From the NCBI RefSeq assembly GCF_029168945.1, contig NC_083606.1, positions 11,620,041 to 11,684,040 on the forward strand: a DNA stretch of 64,000 nt, read 5' to 3'. Below, in pieces: positions 24,419 to 35,990 of this stretch (position 1 is its first letter; every line of letters starts with the position of its first letter). The notes beneath the pieces are model-generated. The model ran no database searches, was not told where the DNA came from, and was given only the letters and a program-made list of their open reading frames with translations. Both the position numbers and the translations under genes were made by a program. This DNA comes from Cannabis sativa. Its lineage: Eukaryota > Streptophyta > Magnoliopsida > Rosales > Cannabaceae.

Positions 24419-26592
24419 AACTCCCACTTGCACTAATATAAAACAAAAAAGTGCGTTTCAAATAATCTCAACACCTTGATATACAAATCAAGTGTAGTAG
24501 TAGTAAACTCCTCGTAATAGGATCTGAAAGGTTGAATTAAACACAACCTTTTCTCCACCATTACTCTTCCTTAATCACAAAATCATTAATAATGTGAAAT
24601 TCCTCTCTATATGTCTACTCTCTTGGGATACTGGATTCTATACCTTTGGCAACTACTTTTAGTTAATCAGGAAATTAACACTAGTAGTTTAAGGCAATTT
24701 GGAATGGTGCCAAAGATGTATAGAACTTTCCTTAGACTGAATAAGTACCTTTCCTGCAGCTTTAACATTCAGTCCCTTTCTGGTAGACCTAGAGACTTCA
24801 GATAGGTTTTTACACTTCTCTAAAATCACTATTCCACCCCTAGAGTAACCACCATCTTATCAGAAAGATTTTCTAGCACAAAGGCAAATTTCGAAATCTG
24901 ATGTGGTGTAGTCTAAGAGTTTTAAACACACCCTTATAGACTAACATATAGTTCCTCTTCTTAATCTTAAGATTTACTTGATTATCTTCCAATGTTTTTC
25001 TCCTGGATTAATCTGATACCTACTCTTTACTCCCACTCAACAGCAGGTGTCTGGTCTAAGGCAAGCATATCTAAGACCTCTCACTGTTGATATAAGAAAT
25101 TCTTTCATGGCTTTATCTTTTCTGGAATAGTTGAGACTTTTCCTTAGATAAATAAAATCTATGCCTAGAAGTCGAGAAGCTTCTATAGATTGCCATTAGA
25201 AAGAAAATGCTTCAGCATCTTACTAAAGTAAGTTGCTTGCATTAGAGTAAGTAATTACCAGGTATACCATAAGCCATAGGTTTAGATAAACTCAAACCTA
25301 TAATACTAGGAACAGGAAGTTTGTTAAGTCCATAGAATAGACTTATTAACTAAATTTTCCTTTTATGTCCTTGTAATAGAAAACTTTAGGTTACTCCATG
25401 TGAATGGATCAAACTATAGTTTTCTTTGGCTTTCTTCTTAGTTTCTTATCTTGACAATCCATTACTTGTTTAAACTCACAATGGATTTTAATCACTAGTG
25501 TCTCCCAAGTCATGAGAAGGTGAGTTCCTAGAAACTCTCCCACTACGACAAGGTACCGTGAATTATGTCTAAGAAAACTAAATGGTATTGATCTCTTCGG
25601 TTGTGACAAGACAACAGAGGCAGTGGGATCATCATATGTCAAATAAGATGATAGAACACTTTTGGAATCAAGAAATAAATATCTCCTTTATTTGCTACTT
25701 GTTTTCAGACTTAGTCATTATCTTAGAAAAGTAGTATTTGTTTGAACAAACACTTTCTTATCTATTGACAATGGGATCGTCCACCCCTAATCACTTAGAA
25801 CAGCTAACAAACCATGGTTAACAGTTCTAGCTTTTCTTAAGATTTTGATTAGGTCATCCATGAATCTAGTAATGATTTACATTAAGTATACAACCATTAC
25901 ATCATTCTGAAATTGTATTACTATAGAAGGAATTAGGAACCGACTAGTAACTAATCATCAACATGCAACTTGAAATTTCTGGGGAGGTAAGTTTGGATAT
26001 AATTCAAAAATCAATTTAATGATCTTTGAACTGCATATCTACTAACTATTTCTCCACCCCTATCAGTTCGCAAGATCTTTAACCACTTACCTTAATGGTT
26101 TTAACCATTGCTAGAAATTAATGAAATTTTTCAAACATTTCAAATTTCTTTGCATAAGGTCTAATCTAGAGTTATCGTTTTAAGAATACAACGAAAAACT
26201 CACATCCACCCCTGAATGTACATCCATCTGCGAATGAGATGAATTACTTTCAGTGGATATAGGCATATTAACTCTTTGCAGAGATTGATCTTGTCAAATC
26301 CACTATGAACAAGATACAAATGCCATAGATTAAAGAAAATGTGGTAGTGTCTTTTGATGACTTAGGTTTAGTTACATCAAAGAATTCTTAGAATAGTGCA
26401 AGTGGATCCTGGTCATAGAATACCTAACTCATATTCCATACAGTTTGAATCCATTAATAGAAGACGGATATTAAACACTTGAGAAAGTGTAACTGTATTG
26501 TATCTGGAATTAGAAATATAAGAAAATTTCTATTTGGAATCTAAAATTAAAGTCAAAGACTTAAAATTTATACCAAATATAATGAGTAATTC
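24419..26592 (-). pseudogene. Decayed pol of element E2
   Basis: The polypurine side begins AACTCCCACTTGCACTAATA, as in E1. Only fragments align with E1 pol, for example the ACTCTCCCACTACGACAAGG stretch near 25535 that matches E1 near 10905, and TATCAGTTCGCAAGATCTTT near 26060 matching E1 near 11548. The region is about 0.9 kb shorter than in E1 and full of stops and indels. E4 (44483-46670) shares the same lesions almost base for base. No product can be made. Confidence 0.85.
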
Positions 26593-28821
26593 TGTAACAC
26601 CCTAACTACCTTAGGCGTATTACGTGATTTTTAAACGTACTGTGCAGCTCGTTGCTAATCAACGAGGTTTATGGAAAAACGTGATTGATTAAAATTTTGC
26701 TTTTTTATTAAACTTGTAAAACATATTATAAAAGACTCGGGATCCCGATTATAAAAATATTTACAAAAAGTTTCACTGTTTAACTATTACATCAAAATAA
26801 AAGTCGTCTAACGACAGTTACAAAAATCTCAGCCTTGCTGTCCCGAGGATCGTACGCTCTAGGCCTAACCGCCCCGACATGTACAATCTCATAAGCTCGC
26901 TCACGGTCCATCAGCTATAGCCTTGCCTTTACCTACACATGAACATAAACTGTGAGTCGACAGACTCAGTAAGAAAAGCATAATAATATCATACATAAAA
27001 CTAACTGCCGTGTCCAACACGATACTGAGTCCCGCTACTGCCATGTCCAACATGGTACTGAGCTACTACTGCCATGTCCAACATGGTACTGAGTTTTGAA
27101 CGTTCATAGGGACGGTACTATTGACAAGTATCCTCCTGATCGGTCGAACCGGTCATACTCCATTCTTGGTCATACTCCGGCTGTACCGACGGGATAGGTC
27201 AATAGCACCGAACCACCAACCAAATGTCGGCTGATCGGTCGAACCGGTCATACTCGGCTGCTTGGTCATACTCCGGCTGTACCGACGTGACGGGGTTGGA
27301 TGGTTCGAAGCCTAAATACATAACTAATGTAATCTAGCGGGCTTCCTACATGCACGCTAAACATGTAATCTACATATGCATACGGTTATACTAATCTTAC
27401 ACAGATTCCGATTTCGTGTGTGCCGTCAACTGACCGGAACCGAAGCCGAGCGGCGGATTGCGGCTCCTAAACCATAAAAATCACAACGCTATAAGTGACA
27501 CGCTAAATCACTTCCCGGGGACTAAAACTTGGAACTAAAAGTTTCCCTATCGATAAAAAGCATGGCAATACCCCTAAAAACATAAAAACGAGGAAAACTA
27601 GGGTTCGGAAAAATTCCCCAACCGTGAGACCAGGTTGCCCAACCGGAATTCCGGTTAATTACGAACCCTCATCCGAATTCGGATGCACAACCGAATTCCG
27701 GTTCCTCGCGAGCGACCAACTAAAATTCTCATAACTCGACCAATTCAACCCCAATTGGTACCAAACTTTCCAGACCTGTTCTAAACACCCCAAAGAACAA
27801 ATCTAAAGCCTCAAAACCACCCAGAAAGCACATACACAAAAATCACCATTGGAGCTCAAGCTTTGAGTTCCAAACTCAAGCTTGAGCAAAACCACCTAAC
27901 ATGCATCCAAACCTAGTTAATTCTACTCAAATAAGCATAAAATCACCTCTGAAAACTAATAGAAACAACAACAACATCACAGAATAGATTCACAATGTTT
28001 TCCTTCCAAAAACCACATTTTACATAGAAAACTCAAAGCTTGAACAACCTAACTAATCATGCTTCAAACAACTCAATTAACATCAATTAAACATGCTTTG
28101 AACCTCAGAAAATAACAACCAAACACAGCCATAATCACAGCCACAAAAGCATGCATGCATCAACAATATATCAAACTTTTCCTAAAAAATAAGAGGAGAA
28201 AGCTAGAAGACACCTACCACAATCAAGAATTCACTATAGTTTTGCAAATCAAGCTTGAATCACCACAAAAATCCAGCTCCAAGCACCCCAAGTTCAGCCG
28301 AAAAAGAGAGAGAAAAGAGAGTGTTTTGCTTGAAATTTTCTTTCTTTTTTCTAAACTTAATATTTTGAGAAAATGAAAAAGAATTAAACTAACTAAGCAC
28401 TATTCATTTCAGCCAAATAAACCATGAAATAAACATTTAATTTTTCAAATAAAAAGTCACTAAAAGACAAAAAGTCATTGGGGCAAAAAGACCATTTTGC
28501 CCCTCCACCATAAAATCACATAAATCATACTAAAGGGGGTATTTTTGGGACATTCTAAATTCCCGGCCATTCCCGACATTCCCAATGTCTAAAACCCGTC
28601 CCCAAATTACTAACATACTAAGTTGTGATTTCTACTGAGCCAAACGCCGAGTTCCAAAATACCGGACACCGGAAATGCAAAATATAAAAGCTACTGATGA
28701 CATAATCATGCATTTCTGAATTCCATAAATAACAGTAATAAATTATTTAAATAGCTATAAATAATTTCATAATTAAACATAAACAACTGCTAATTTCCAA
28801 ATTAACTAAGCGGGCTTTACA
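26593..28821 (-). repeat. 3' LTR of Gypsy element G
   Basis: 2,229 bp. Most of it (27480-28821) is nearly identical to the other LTR. The window 27010-27720 differs in a clustered, motif-like way. It contains three repeats of a GTCCAACA-ATGG unit (27011-27095) and a roughly 115-bp direct repeat built on GGTCGAACCGGTCATACTC. Confidence 0.93.
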
Positions 28822-28840
28822 ACTATCCCCCCCTTAAAAG
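28822..28840 (-). promoter_or_regulatory. Polypurine tract of Gypsy element G
   Basis: On the minus strand TTTTAAGGGGGGGATAGT immediately precedes the 3' LTR start TGTAAAGCCC, the standard position for plus-strand priming. Confidence 0.8.
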
Positions 28841-29930
28841 GATTTCGTCCCCGAAATCTAACCTGAATAACTCTGGATATTGAGCTCTCATATCTGACTC
28901 TAGCTCCCAGGTGGCTTCCTCCACCTTGCTGTTTCTCCAGAGAACCTTGACCAATGCTATGGTCTTATTCCGAAGGACTTTATCCTTTCTATCCAGGATC
29001 TGCACTGGTTGTTCCTCATATGACATGTACGGAAGTGAAGACTCTCATAACCGAGTATATGAGAGGGGTACGAAACGTATTTTCTCAACATTGAGACATG
29101 GAATACGTTGTGCACTTGATAATTTGGAGGCAATGCTAACCGATATGCCACTTGACCTATCTTCTCGAGAATCTCGAAAGGTCCTGTAAATCTAGGGCAT
29201 AACTTGCCTCTTTTCCCGAAACGTTTAATCCCCTTCATCGGAGATACCCGTAAAAATACATGTTCCCCTACTTGGAACTCAATATCTCTGCGTTTCAGAT
29301 CTGCGTAACTCTTAAATGCCTTTCTGTGAGGCAAGCATTCTAGCTTTTATCTTTTCTATCGCCTCATTGGTCCGCTGAACTGACTCTGTACCCAGATATT
29401 TCCTCTCCCCTGTCTCATCCCAGTGGATAGGGGATCTACATTTCCTACCGTACAACAGTTCATAGGGAGCCATCCCTATCGTACTCTGATAACTGTTGTA
29501 GTACGAAAATTCTATCAACGGTAGATATTTGCTCCATGAACCCTCAAAGTCCATAACACAGGGTCTCAACATATCCTCCAATATCTGAATTATCCTTTCG
29601 GACTGACCATCTGTCTGAGGATGGAATGCTGTACTGAATTTTAGCTTTGTACCCATTGCCCGTTGCAAACTTTGCCAAAATTTGGAGGTGAATTTCGGAT
29701 CCCTGTCCGAAACTATAGACTTCGGTACCCCGTGAAGTCTCACTATCTCCCTGACATATAACTACGCCAACCGATCCACCGAAAATGTTGTTCGACCGGC
29801 GGAAAATGAGCGAGATTTCGTAAATCGGTCCACCACTACCCGGATGGAATCATGCAAACCCGTGGTCCTAGGTAACCCGAGCCACAAAATCCATCGTAAT
29901 ATCCTCCCATTTCCATTCTGGTAGGGTTAG
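28823..29930 (-). pseudogene. Integrase and chromodomain-like C-terminus of Gypsy G, frameshifted
   Basis: From 29930 downward: the first catalytic Asp region (WEDITMDFVARLP, frame broken near 29750-29880), then an open stretch with [15 protein letters not shown] and the catalytic Glu region [13 protein letters not shown] (29743-29312). After a frame change come GKLCPRFTGPFEIL and NVFHVSMLRKY (29334-28957). After another change the tail reads VLWRNSKVEEATWELESDMR and YPELF, the chromodomain-like module typical of chromoviruses, ending at 28823 next to the polypurine tract. In intact relatives this tail helps target insertion to heterochromatin. Here at least two frameshifts and one stop break the protein. 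Confidence 0.88.
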
Positions 29931-31798
29931 AGGCTGCAACAACCCTGCTGGTCTCGATGTTCGGCCTTGATCTGTGACAAGTGAGGCATCTCGATACGAA
30001 TTCTACCAGATTCCTTCTTCATACCGTTCCACCAGAAGTACGGTTTCAAATCTTGGTACATCTTGGTGGTGCCGGGATGCAGAGAATATGGAGTAGAATG
30101 AGCCTCCTCAAAGATCTCATTTCTAAGTTCCGCACTGCTCGGAACACAAACCCTGGCTTTATACAAAAGCATCCCACTATCTGACACTGAAAAGTCTTTG
30201 GCTTGACCAGCCAATACCTCATCTCGGATCTTCACTAACTCCGGATCTGTCATCTGAGCGACCTTTATTCTTTCCAACAGATCAAATTGCAGCGTTAAGT
30301 TGTGAAGCTGGCCTACCACAAACTCAATGCTGGATCTAACCATATCCTCAGCTAGCTGGGGTGAGATCTGAACCATGCTAGCTACTTGCCCGGGACCCTT
30401 TCTGCTCAGGGCATCGGCCACTACATTGGCTTTTCCGGGATGATAGAGGATCTCACAATCATAATCCTTTACTAATTCCAACCAACGCCTTTGTCTCATG
30501 TTCAAATCTTTCTGAGTAAAGAAATACTTGAGACTTTTATGGTCGGTATAGATCTCGCACTTCTCCCCATAAAGGTAATGCCGCCAAATCTTCAGTGCAA
30601 AAACAACTGCGGCCAATTCTAAATCATGAGTCGGGTATCGCTGTTCATAATCCTTTAACTGACGGGAGGCATAAGCTATAACCCGATCGGCTTGCATCAA
30701 TACGCACCCCAAACCTTGTTTGGATGCGTCACAGTAGACTACGAACTTCTCCTTGTCCGAAGGCAAAGCTAGTACCGGAGCAGTAATCAACCTCTGTTTC
30801 AGCTCCTGAAAACTAGCTTCGCATTTATCTGACCAGATAAATCGCTGATTCTTCTTTGTAAGCTCGGTTAGGGGCATTGAAATTTTGGAGAACCCCTCCA
30901 CGAACCTACGGTAGTACCCAGCTAATCCCAAGAAGCTTCGATCTCATCCTTGTCTTCGGTCTCGGCCAATCCCTGACGGATTCAATCTTCCCGGGATCCA
31001 CCTTGATCCCATCTTTACTCACAATGTGCCCTAGGAAGGACACCTGAGACAACCAGAACTCACATTTCTTGAACTTGGCGTAGAGCTTATGTTCTCGAAG
31101 TCGTTGCAGTACCATCTGAAGATGTAACTCATGCTCCTCTTCTGACTGAGAGTACACGAGGATGTCGTCGATAAACACAATCACACAGATATCGAGGAAA
31201 TCCTTGAATACTCTATTCATCAGGTCCATGAATGCTGCAGGAGCATTGGTTAGTCCGAATGACATAACCAGAAACTCGTAATGTCCATACCTAGTGCGGA
31301 AAGCCGTCTTTGGAATGTCCTCCTCTCGGATTCTCAACTGATGATAACCCGAACGGAGATCAATCTTAGAAAGACCGTCTTCCCCTGAAGCTGATCGAAC
31401 AAGTCATCGATCCTAGGTAATGGATATTTATTCTTCACCGTCAACTTGTTCAACTCTCTGTAGTCGATGCACATCCTCATAGATCCATCCTTCTTCTTGA
31501 CGAACAAAACCGGGGCTCCCCAGGGTGACACACTGGGCCGAATGAACCCTATGTCAAGCAACCCTTGGAGCTGAATCTTTAATTCCTTAAGTTCAGCTGG
31601 AGCCATCCTATACGGGGCTTTGGAAACCGGATCCACCCACAGTGCCAAGTCAATCACGAAATCGATCTCCCGCCGAGGTGGTAACCACGGAAGTTCTTCG
31701 GGAAAGACGTCCGTAAATTCCCGAACCACTCGATGTCCTGCGGCCGAATGGTATCCGGCCGAGTGGTGTCCACCACCACGGCCAGAAACCCTAAGCAC
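29927..31798 (-). pseudogene. Reverse transcriptase and RNase H of Gypsy G, frameshifted
   Basis: The RT begins near 31700 ([20 protein letters not shown]), with [16 protein letters not shown] and [23 protein letters not shown] frame change near 31340 follows. Then come [20 protein letters not shown] and the catalytic FIDDILVYS (31160-31190 region). Another frame change near 30920 leads into [16 protein letters not shown], RNase H motifs [30 protein letters not shown] and [10 protein letters not shown], and the connection toward the integrase zinc-binding region. These enzymes copy the element RNA into DNA and remove the RNA strand. Catalytic residues are still present, but frameshifts prevent a full-length product. 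Confidence 0.9.
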
Positions 31799-33492
31799 CC
31801 GCCGTGCAACAATTCTCTCGCTGACATAGCCGAGATCACCGGGATCCGAGATCCCTGAACCGAACCCACAAATACAAACGGTTCTTCACTTTCCGGTTGG
31901 AAGACCACCATCTTCCTCTTACAGTCAATGCTCGCCGAATATTTAGATAGGAAATCCATTCCTAAAATAATATCAAATTCGACTAAGCTCATCTCTATCA
32001 GATCAGCGCTTAACTCTCTACCATCTATCCTGATCGGCATAGACCTAATCCACCTATTGGAGATAACCAATTCTCCGCCAGGTAATAGGGTTCCAAACCC
32101 TGATTCATATCTATCAAAGGGTCTACCCAACTTACTAAAGACCCTGGCCGCTACATAAGAATGTGTAGCCCCAGAATCAAACAGCACTGAATATAGCGAG
32201 TTGTTAATAAAAAGGCGACTGTGACAGGCGATGGGCCGGCATCCGCATCGGCTGCGTGATAGCGAATACCACAGGTGAGTGGGTATCGCTGGAGCTCTCG
32301 GTGCCTCTGGTCGGAGCTGGGGACATTCCCTTTTGAAGTGTCCGGGCATGCCACAATGAAAGCATCCCTGACCTTTGCACTCGCCCCGATGGTGCCTCTT
32401 GCAGCTAGGGCACTCGGGATAGGAGAATCGGGTCTCATTACCACCAGGACGACTCCCTCGGTTCTGGTTCCCCCGGAACCTCTTGTTCTGACTCGAGCCG
32501 CCGGAAGCAGTGGGTGCCCTCTTCCTCTGATCAATGGCCGAACCACTACTCCCCCTGCTATAGCCTGATGCAGGTGGGGTAGGAGCTCCGCCACTAATCG
32601 GAGTACTAGCTGATTCTGACATGCACCCCACTGCGCCCTCAGCTCGCAGTGCCTTCTCCACCATCTGAGCATAGGTGGTGCTGTCATCAGTGGTGATCAT
32701 CTGGTCATGCCTGATCTTGGGATTCAACCCGTCCAAGTACTTCTCCTTCTTGCTGAAGTCGGTCGGCACAATTCCCGAGGCTAACCTCGCCAACCGATCA
32801 AACTGAGTAGTATACTCAGTGACGCTCATGTTCTCCCGCTGGGTCAGGTGAACGAACTCTTTCCTCTTGGCGCTTCTGACCGCCTCATTGTAATACTTTG
32901 CGTTGAAGAGTTCTTGGAACCTTTCCCAAGTCATGGTGGTGACGTCATGGATCTGAGACACCATATCCCACCATACCAGGGCGTCCTCACAGGCCCGAAA
33001 CGTGGCGCACACCACTCTGTCGTTACCGGTGACACCCATGAAATTCAGGATTCTGGTAATCACCGTCAGCCACTGCTCGGCTTTCATTACATCCGGACCT
33101 CCCAGGAATACCGGAGGTGCTTGCTTCCGGAACCGCTCATACAATGGTTCCAATCTATGGGCCGCCACCACTATCTCGGCACAGGCGGCGAGGGCGGGTG
33201 CCACTTTGGAACTATAGGCACGAGGCTGCGGGAGCACCTGGCTGTCTCAACCTACGGATCTCGAGGTCTTGTTCTTCGATCCGGGCTTGCATCTCCGCAA
33301 ACCGTAACTCCCGGTTCGGGGCTCCCCGATCGGTGGGGAGCACAGGCGGCTGTGGCGGGTTCTCATCACCCGGCCACGAGCCCCGCCTCGGGGACCTCTA
33401 CCTCGGCCCCGGCGGTGGGGAAGCCGAGCTCCCTGTCCCTGATTCGACCCTACAGAGTTGCCCTGACTCCTGGTAGTCCGCCTGGCGTCCAT
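31654..33492 (-). pseudogene. gag and protease of Gypsy G, one frameshift
   Basis: The natural start is ATG at 33492 (MDARRTTRSQGN), about 260 bp after the primer site. The first 80 codons run to 33247. The frame then shifts, and a long open stretch from 33237 carries the retrotransposon gag domain (PPVFLGGPDVMKAEQWL, LVWWDMV, WERFQELFNAKYYNEAVR), a CCHC zinc knuckle CFHCGMPGHFKREC, and the aspartic protease site LFDSGATHSYV (near 32165). Gag assembles the particle and protease processes the polyprotein. Base composition is clearly more GC-rich than the surrounding Copia DNA, as expected for a separate, younger element. Confidence 0.9.
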
Positions 33493-33772
33493 CTAGTTAG
33501 AACCGCCTGCGAAACCAAGAGTTGGCATATCAGGTCGTATTCAAGGCGAGCTTACTAATGCCGCTTAATTTGGAAATTAGAAATGAAACATGCGCCTATT
33601 CTACTATCAGGCTACTAACATGCTTCCTAACAGGCTTTTCTTTTCATAACCGAATAAAATAAACTACTAAAGCAATAAAGGCTTGCGAACCGTGAACCGA
33701 GCTAGCTGGCGATGATGATTGTACATGTCGTGACGATCTTCGGAAGACAACACAGCGGCTACGATACCAAAT
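33493..33772 (-). other. Leader and primer-binding site of Gypsy G
   Basis: About 280 bp between the 5' LTR and gag. The primer site TGGTATCGTAGCCGCTGT is read on the minus strand at 33752-33769, three bases below the LTR. It resembles the initiator tRNA-Met complement in its first bases. No other feature seen. Confidence 0.75.
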
Positions 33773-35990
33773 TGTAACACCCTAACTACCTTAGGCGTAT
33801 TACGTGATTTTTAAACGTACTGTGCAGCTCGTTGCTAATCAACGAGGTTTATGGAAAAACGTGATTGATTAAAATTTTGCTTTTTTATTAAACTTGTAAA
33901 ACATATTATAAAAGACTCGGGATCCCGATTATAAAAATATTTACAAAAAGTTTCACTGTTTAACTATTACATCAAAATAAAAGTCGTCTAACGACAGTTA
34001 CAAAAATCTCGGCCTTCTTTGTCCCGAGGATCGTACGCTCCAGGCCTAACCGCCCCGACATGTACAATCTCATAAGCTCGCTCACGGTCCATCAGCTATA
34101 GCCTTGCCTTTACCTACACATGAACATAAACTGTGAGTCGACAGACTCAGTAAGAAAAGCATAATAATATCATACATAAAACTAACTGCCGTGTCCAACA
34201 CGATGCGAGTCCCGCTACTTGCCATGTCCAACATGGTGCGAGCTACTACTGCCATGTCCAACATGGTGCGAGTTTTGAACGTTCATAGGGACGGTACTAT
34301 TGACAAGTATCCTCTGATCGGTCGAGCCGGTCATACTCCGGATTCTTTGGTCATACTCTAGCACGTACCGACGGGATAGGTCAATAGACTGAACCACCAA
34401 CCAAATGTCGGCTGATCGGTCGAGCCGGTCATACTCATTCTTGGTCATACTCCGGCACTGTACCGACGTGACGGGGTTGGATGGTTCGAAGCCTAAATAC
34501 ATAACTAATGTAATCTAGCGGGCTTCCTACATGCACGCTAAACATGTAATCTACATATGCATACGGTTATACTAATCTTACACGGATTCCGATTTCGAGT
34601 GTGCTTGTCAACTGACGGCGAAGTTGAGCGGCGGATTACTGGCTCCTAAACCATAAAAATCACAACGCTATAAGTGACACGCTAAATCACTTCCCGGGGA
34701 CTAAAACTTGGAACTAAAAGTTTCCCTATCGATAAAAAGCATGGCAATACCCCTAAAAACATAAAAACGAGGAAAACTAGGGTTCGGAAAAATTCCCCAA
34801 CCGGAATTCCGGTTCTGGGAATTACTGAACCCTCATCCGGAATTCCGGATGCACAACCGGAATTCCGGTTCCTCGCAGGCAGCCAACTAAAATTCTCATA
34901 ACTCGACCAATTCAACCCCAATTGGTACCAAACTTTCCAGACCTGTTCTAAACACCCCAAAGAACAAATCTAAAGCCTCAAAACCACCCAGAAAGCACAT
35001 ACACAAAAATCACCATTGGAGCTCAAGCTTTGAGTTCCAAACTCAAGCTTGAGCAAAACCACCTAACATGCATCCAAACCTAGTTAATTCTACTCAAATA
35101 AGCATAAAATCACCTCTGAAAACTAATAGAAACAACAACAACATCACAGAATAGATTCACAATGTTTTCCTTCCAAAAACCACATTTTACATAGAAAACT
35201 CAAAGCTTGAACAACCTAACTAATCATGCTTCAAACAACTCAATTAACATCAATTAAACATGCTTTGAACCTCAGAAAATAACAACCAAACACAGCCATA
35301 ATCACAGCCACAAAAGCATGCATGCATCAACAATATATCAAACTTTTCCTAAAAAATAAGAGGAGAAAGCTAGAAGACACCTACCACAATCAAGAATTCA
35401 CTATAGTTTTGCAAATCAAGCTTGAATCACCACAAAAATCCAGCTCCAAGCACCCCAAGTTCAGCCGAAAAAGAGAGAGAGAAAAGAGAGTGTTTTGCTT
35501 GAAATTTTCTTTCTTTTTTCTAAACTTAATATTTTGAGAAAATGAAAAAGAATTAAACTAACTAAGCACTATTCATTTCAGCCAAATAAACCATGAAATA
35601 AACATTTAATTTTTCAAATAAAAAGTCACTAAAAGACAAAAAGTCATTGGGGCAAAAAGACCATTTTGCCCCTCCACCATAAAATCACATAAATCATACT
35701 AAAGGGGGTATTTTTGGGACATTCTAAATTCTCGGCCATTCCCGACATTCCCAATGTCTAAAACCCGTCCCCAAATTACTAACATACTAAGTTGTGATTT
35801 CTACTGAGCCAAACGCCGAGTTCCAAAATACCGGACACCGGAAATGCAAAATATAAAAGCTACTGATGACATAATCATGCATTTCTGAATTCCATAAATA
35901 ACAGTAATAAATTATTTAAATAGCTATAAATAATTTCATAATTAAACATAAACAACTGCTAATTTCCAAATTAACTAAGCGGGCTTTACA
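33773..35990 (-). repeat. 5' LTR of Gypsy element G
   Basis: 2,218 bp, TGTAACACCC...GGGCTTTACA on the plus strand. It contains three neighbouring palindromes built on CCGGAATTCCGG (about 34801-34870) that are disrupted in the other LTR. Confidence 0.93.

Larger units (their letters stand above)
26593..35990 (-). mobile_element. Ty3/Gypsy chromovirus-type element G, nested in E2
   Basis: 9.4 kb on the minus strand. LTRs are 26593-28821 (3') and 33773-35990 (5'), each starting TGTAACACCC and ending GGGCTTTACA on the plus strand. The 5-bp target duplication AATTC lies at 26588-26592 and 35991-35995. E4 has the unoccupied site with the same flanks at 46657-46661. A polypurine tract (28822-28840) and a Met-type primer site (33752-33769) are present. 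Domain order gag, PR, RT, RNase H, INT, then a chromodomain-like C-terminus, points to a Tekay/Del-like chromovirus; the lineage is inference. Several frameshifts make it defective. Confidence 0.94.

Noticed and set aside
33002..33558. Long plus-strand frames opposite Gypsy gag
   Set aside because: Shadows of the GC-rich gag-protease region on the minus strand.
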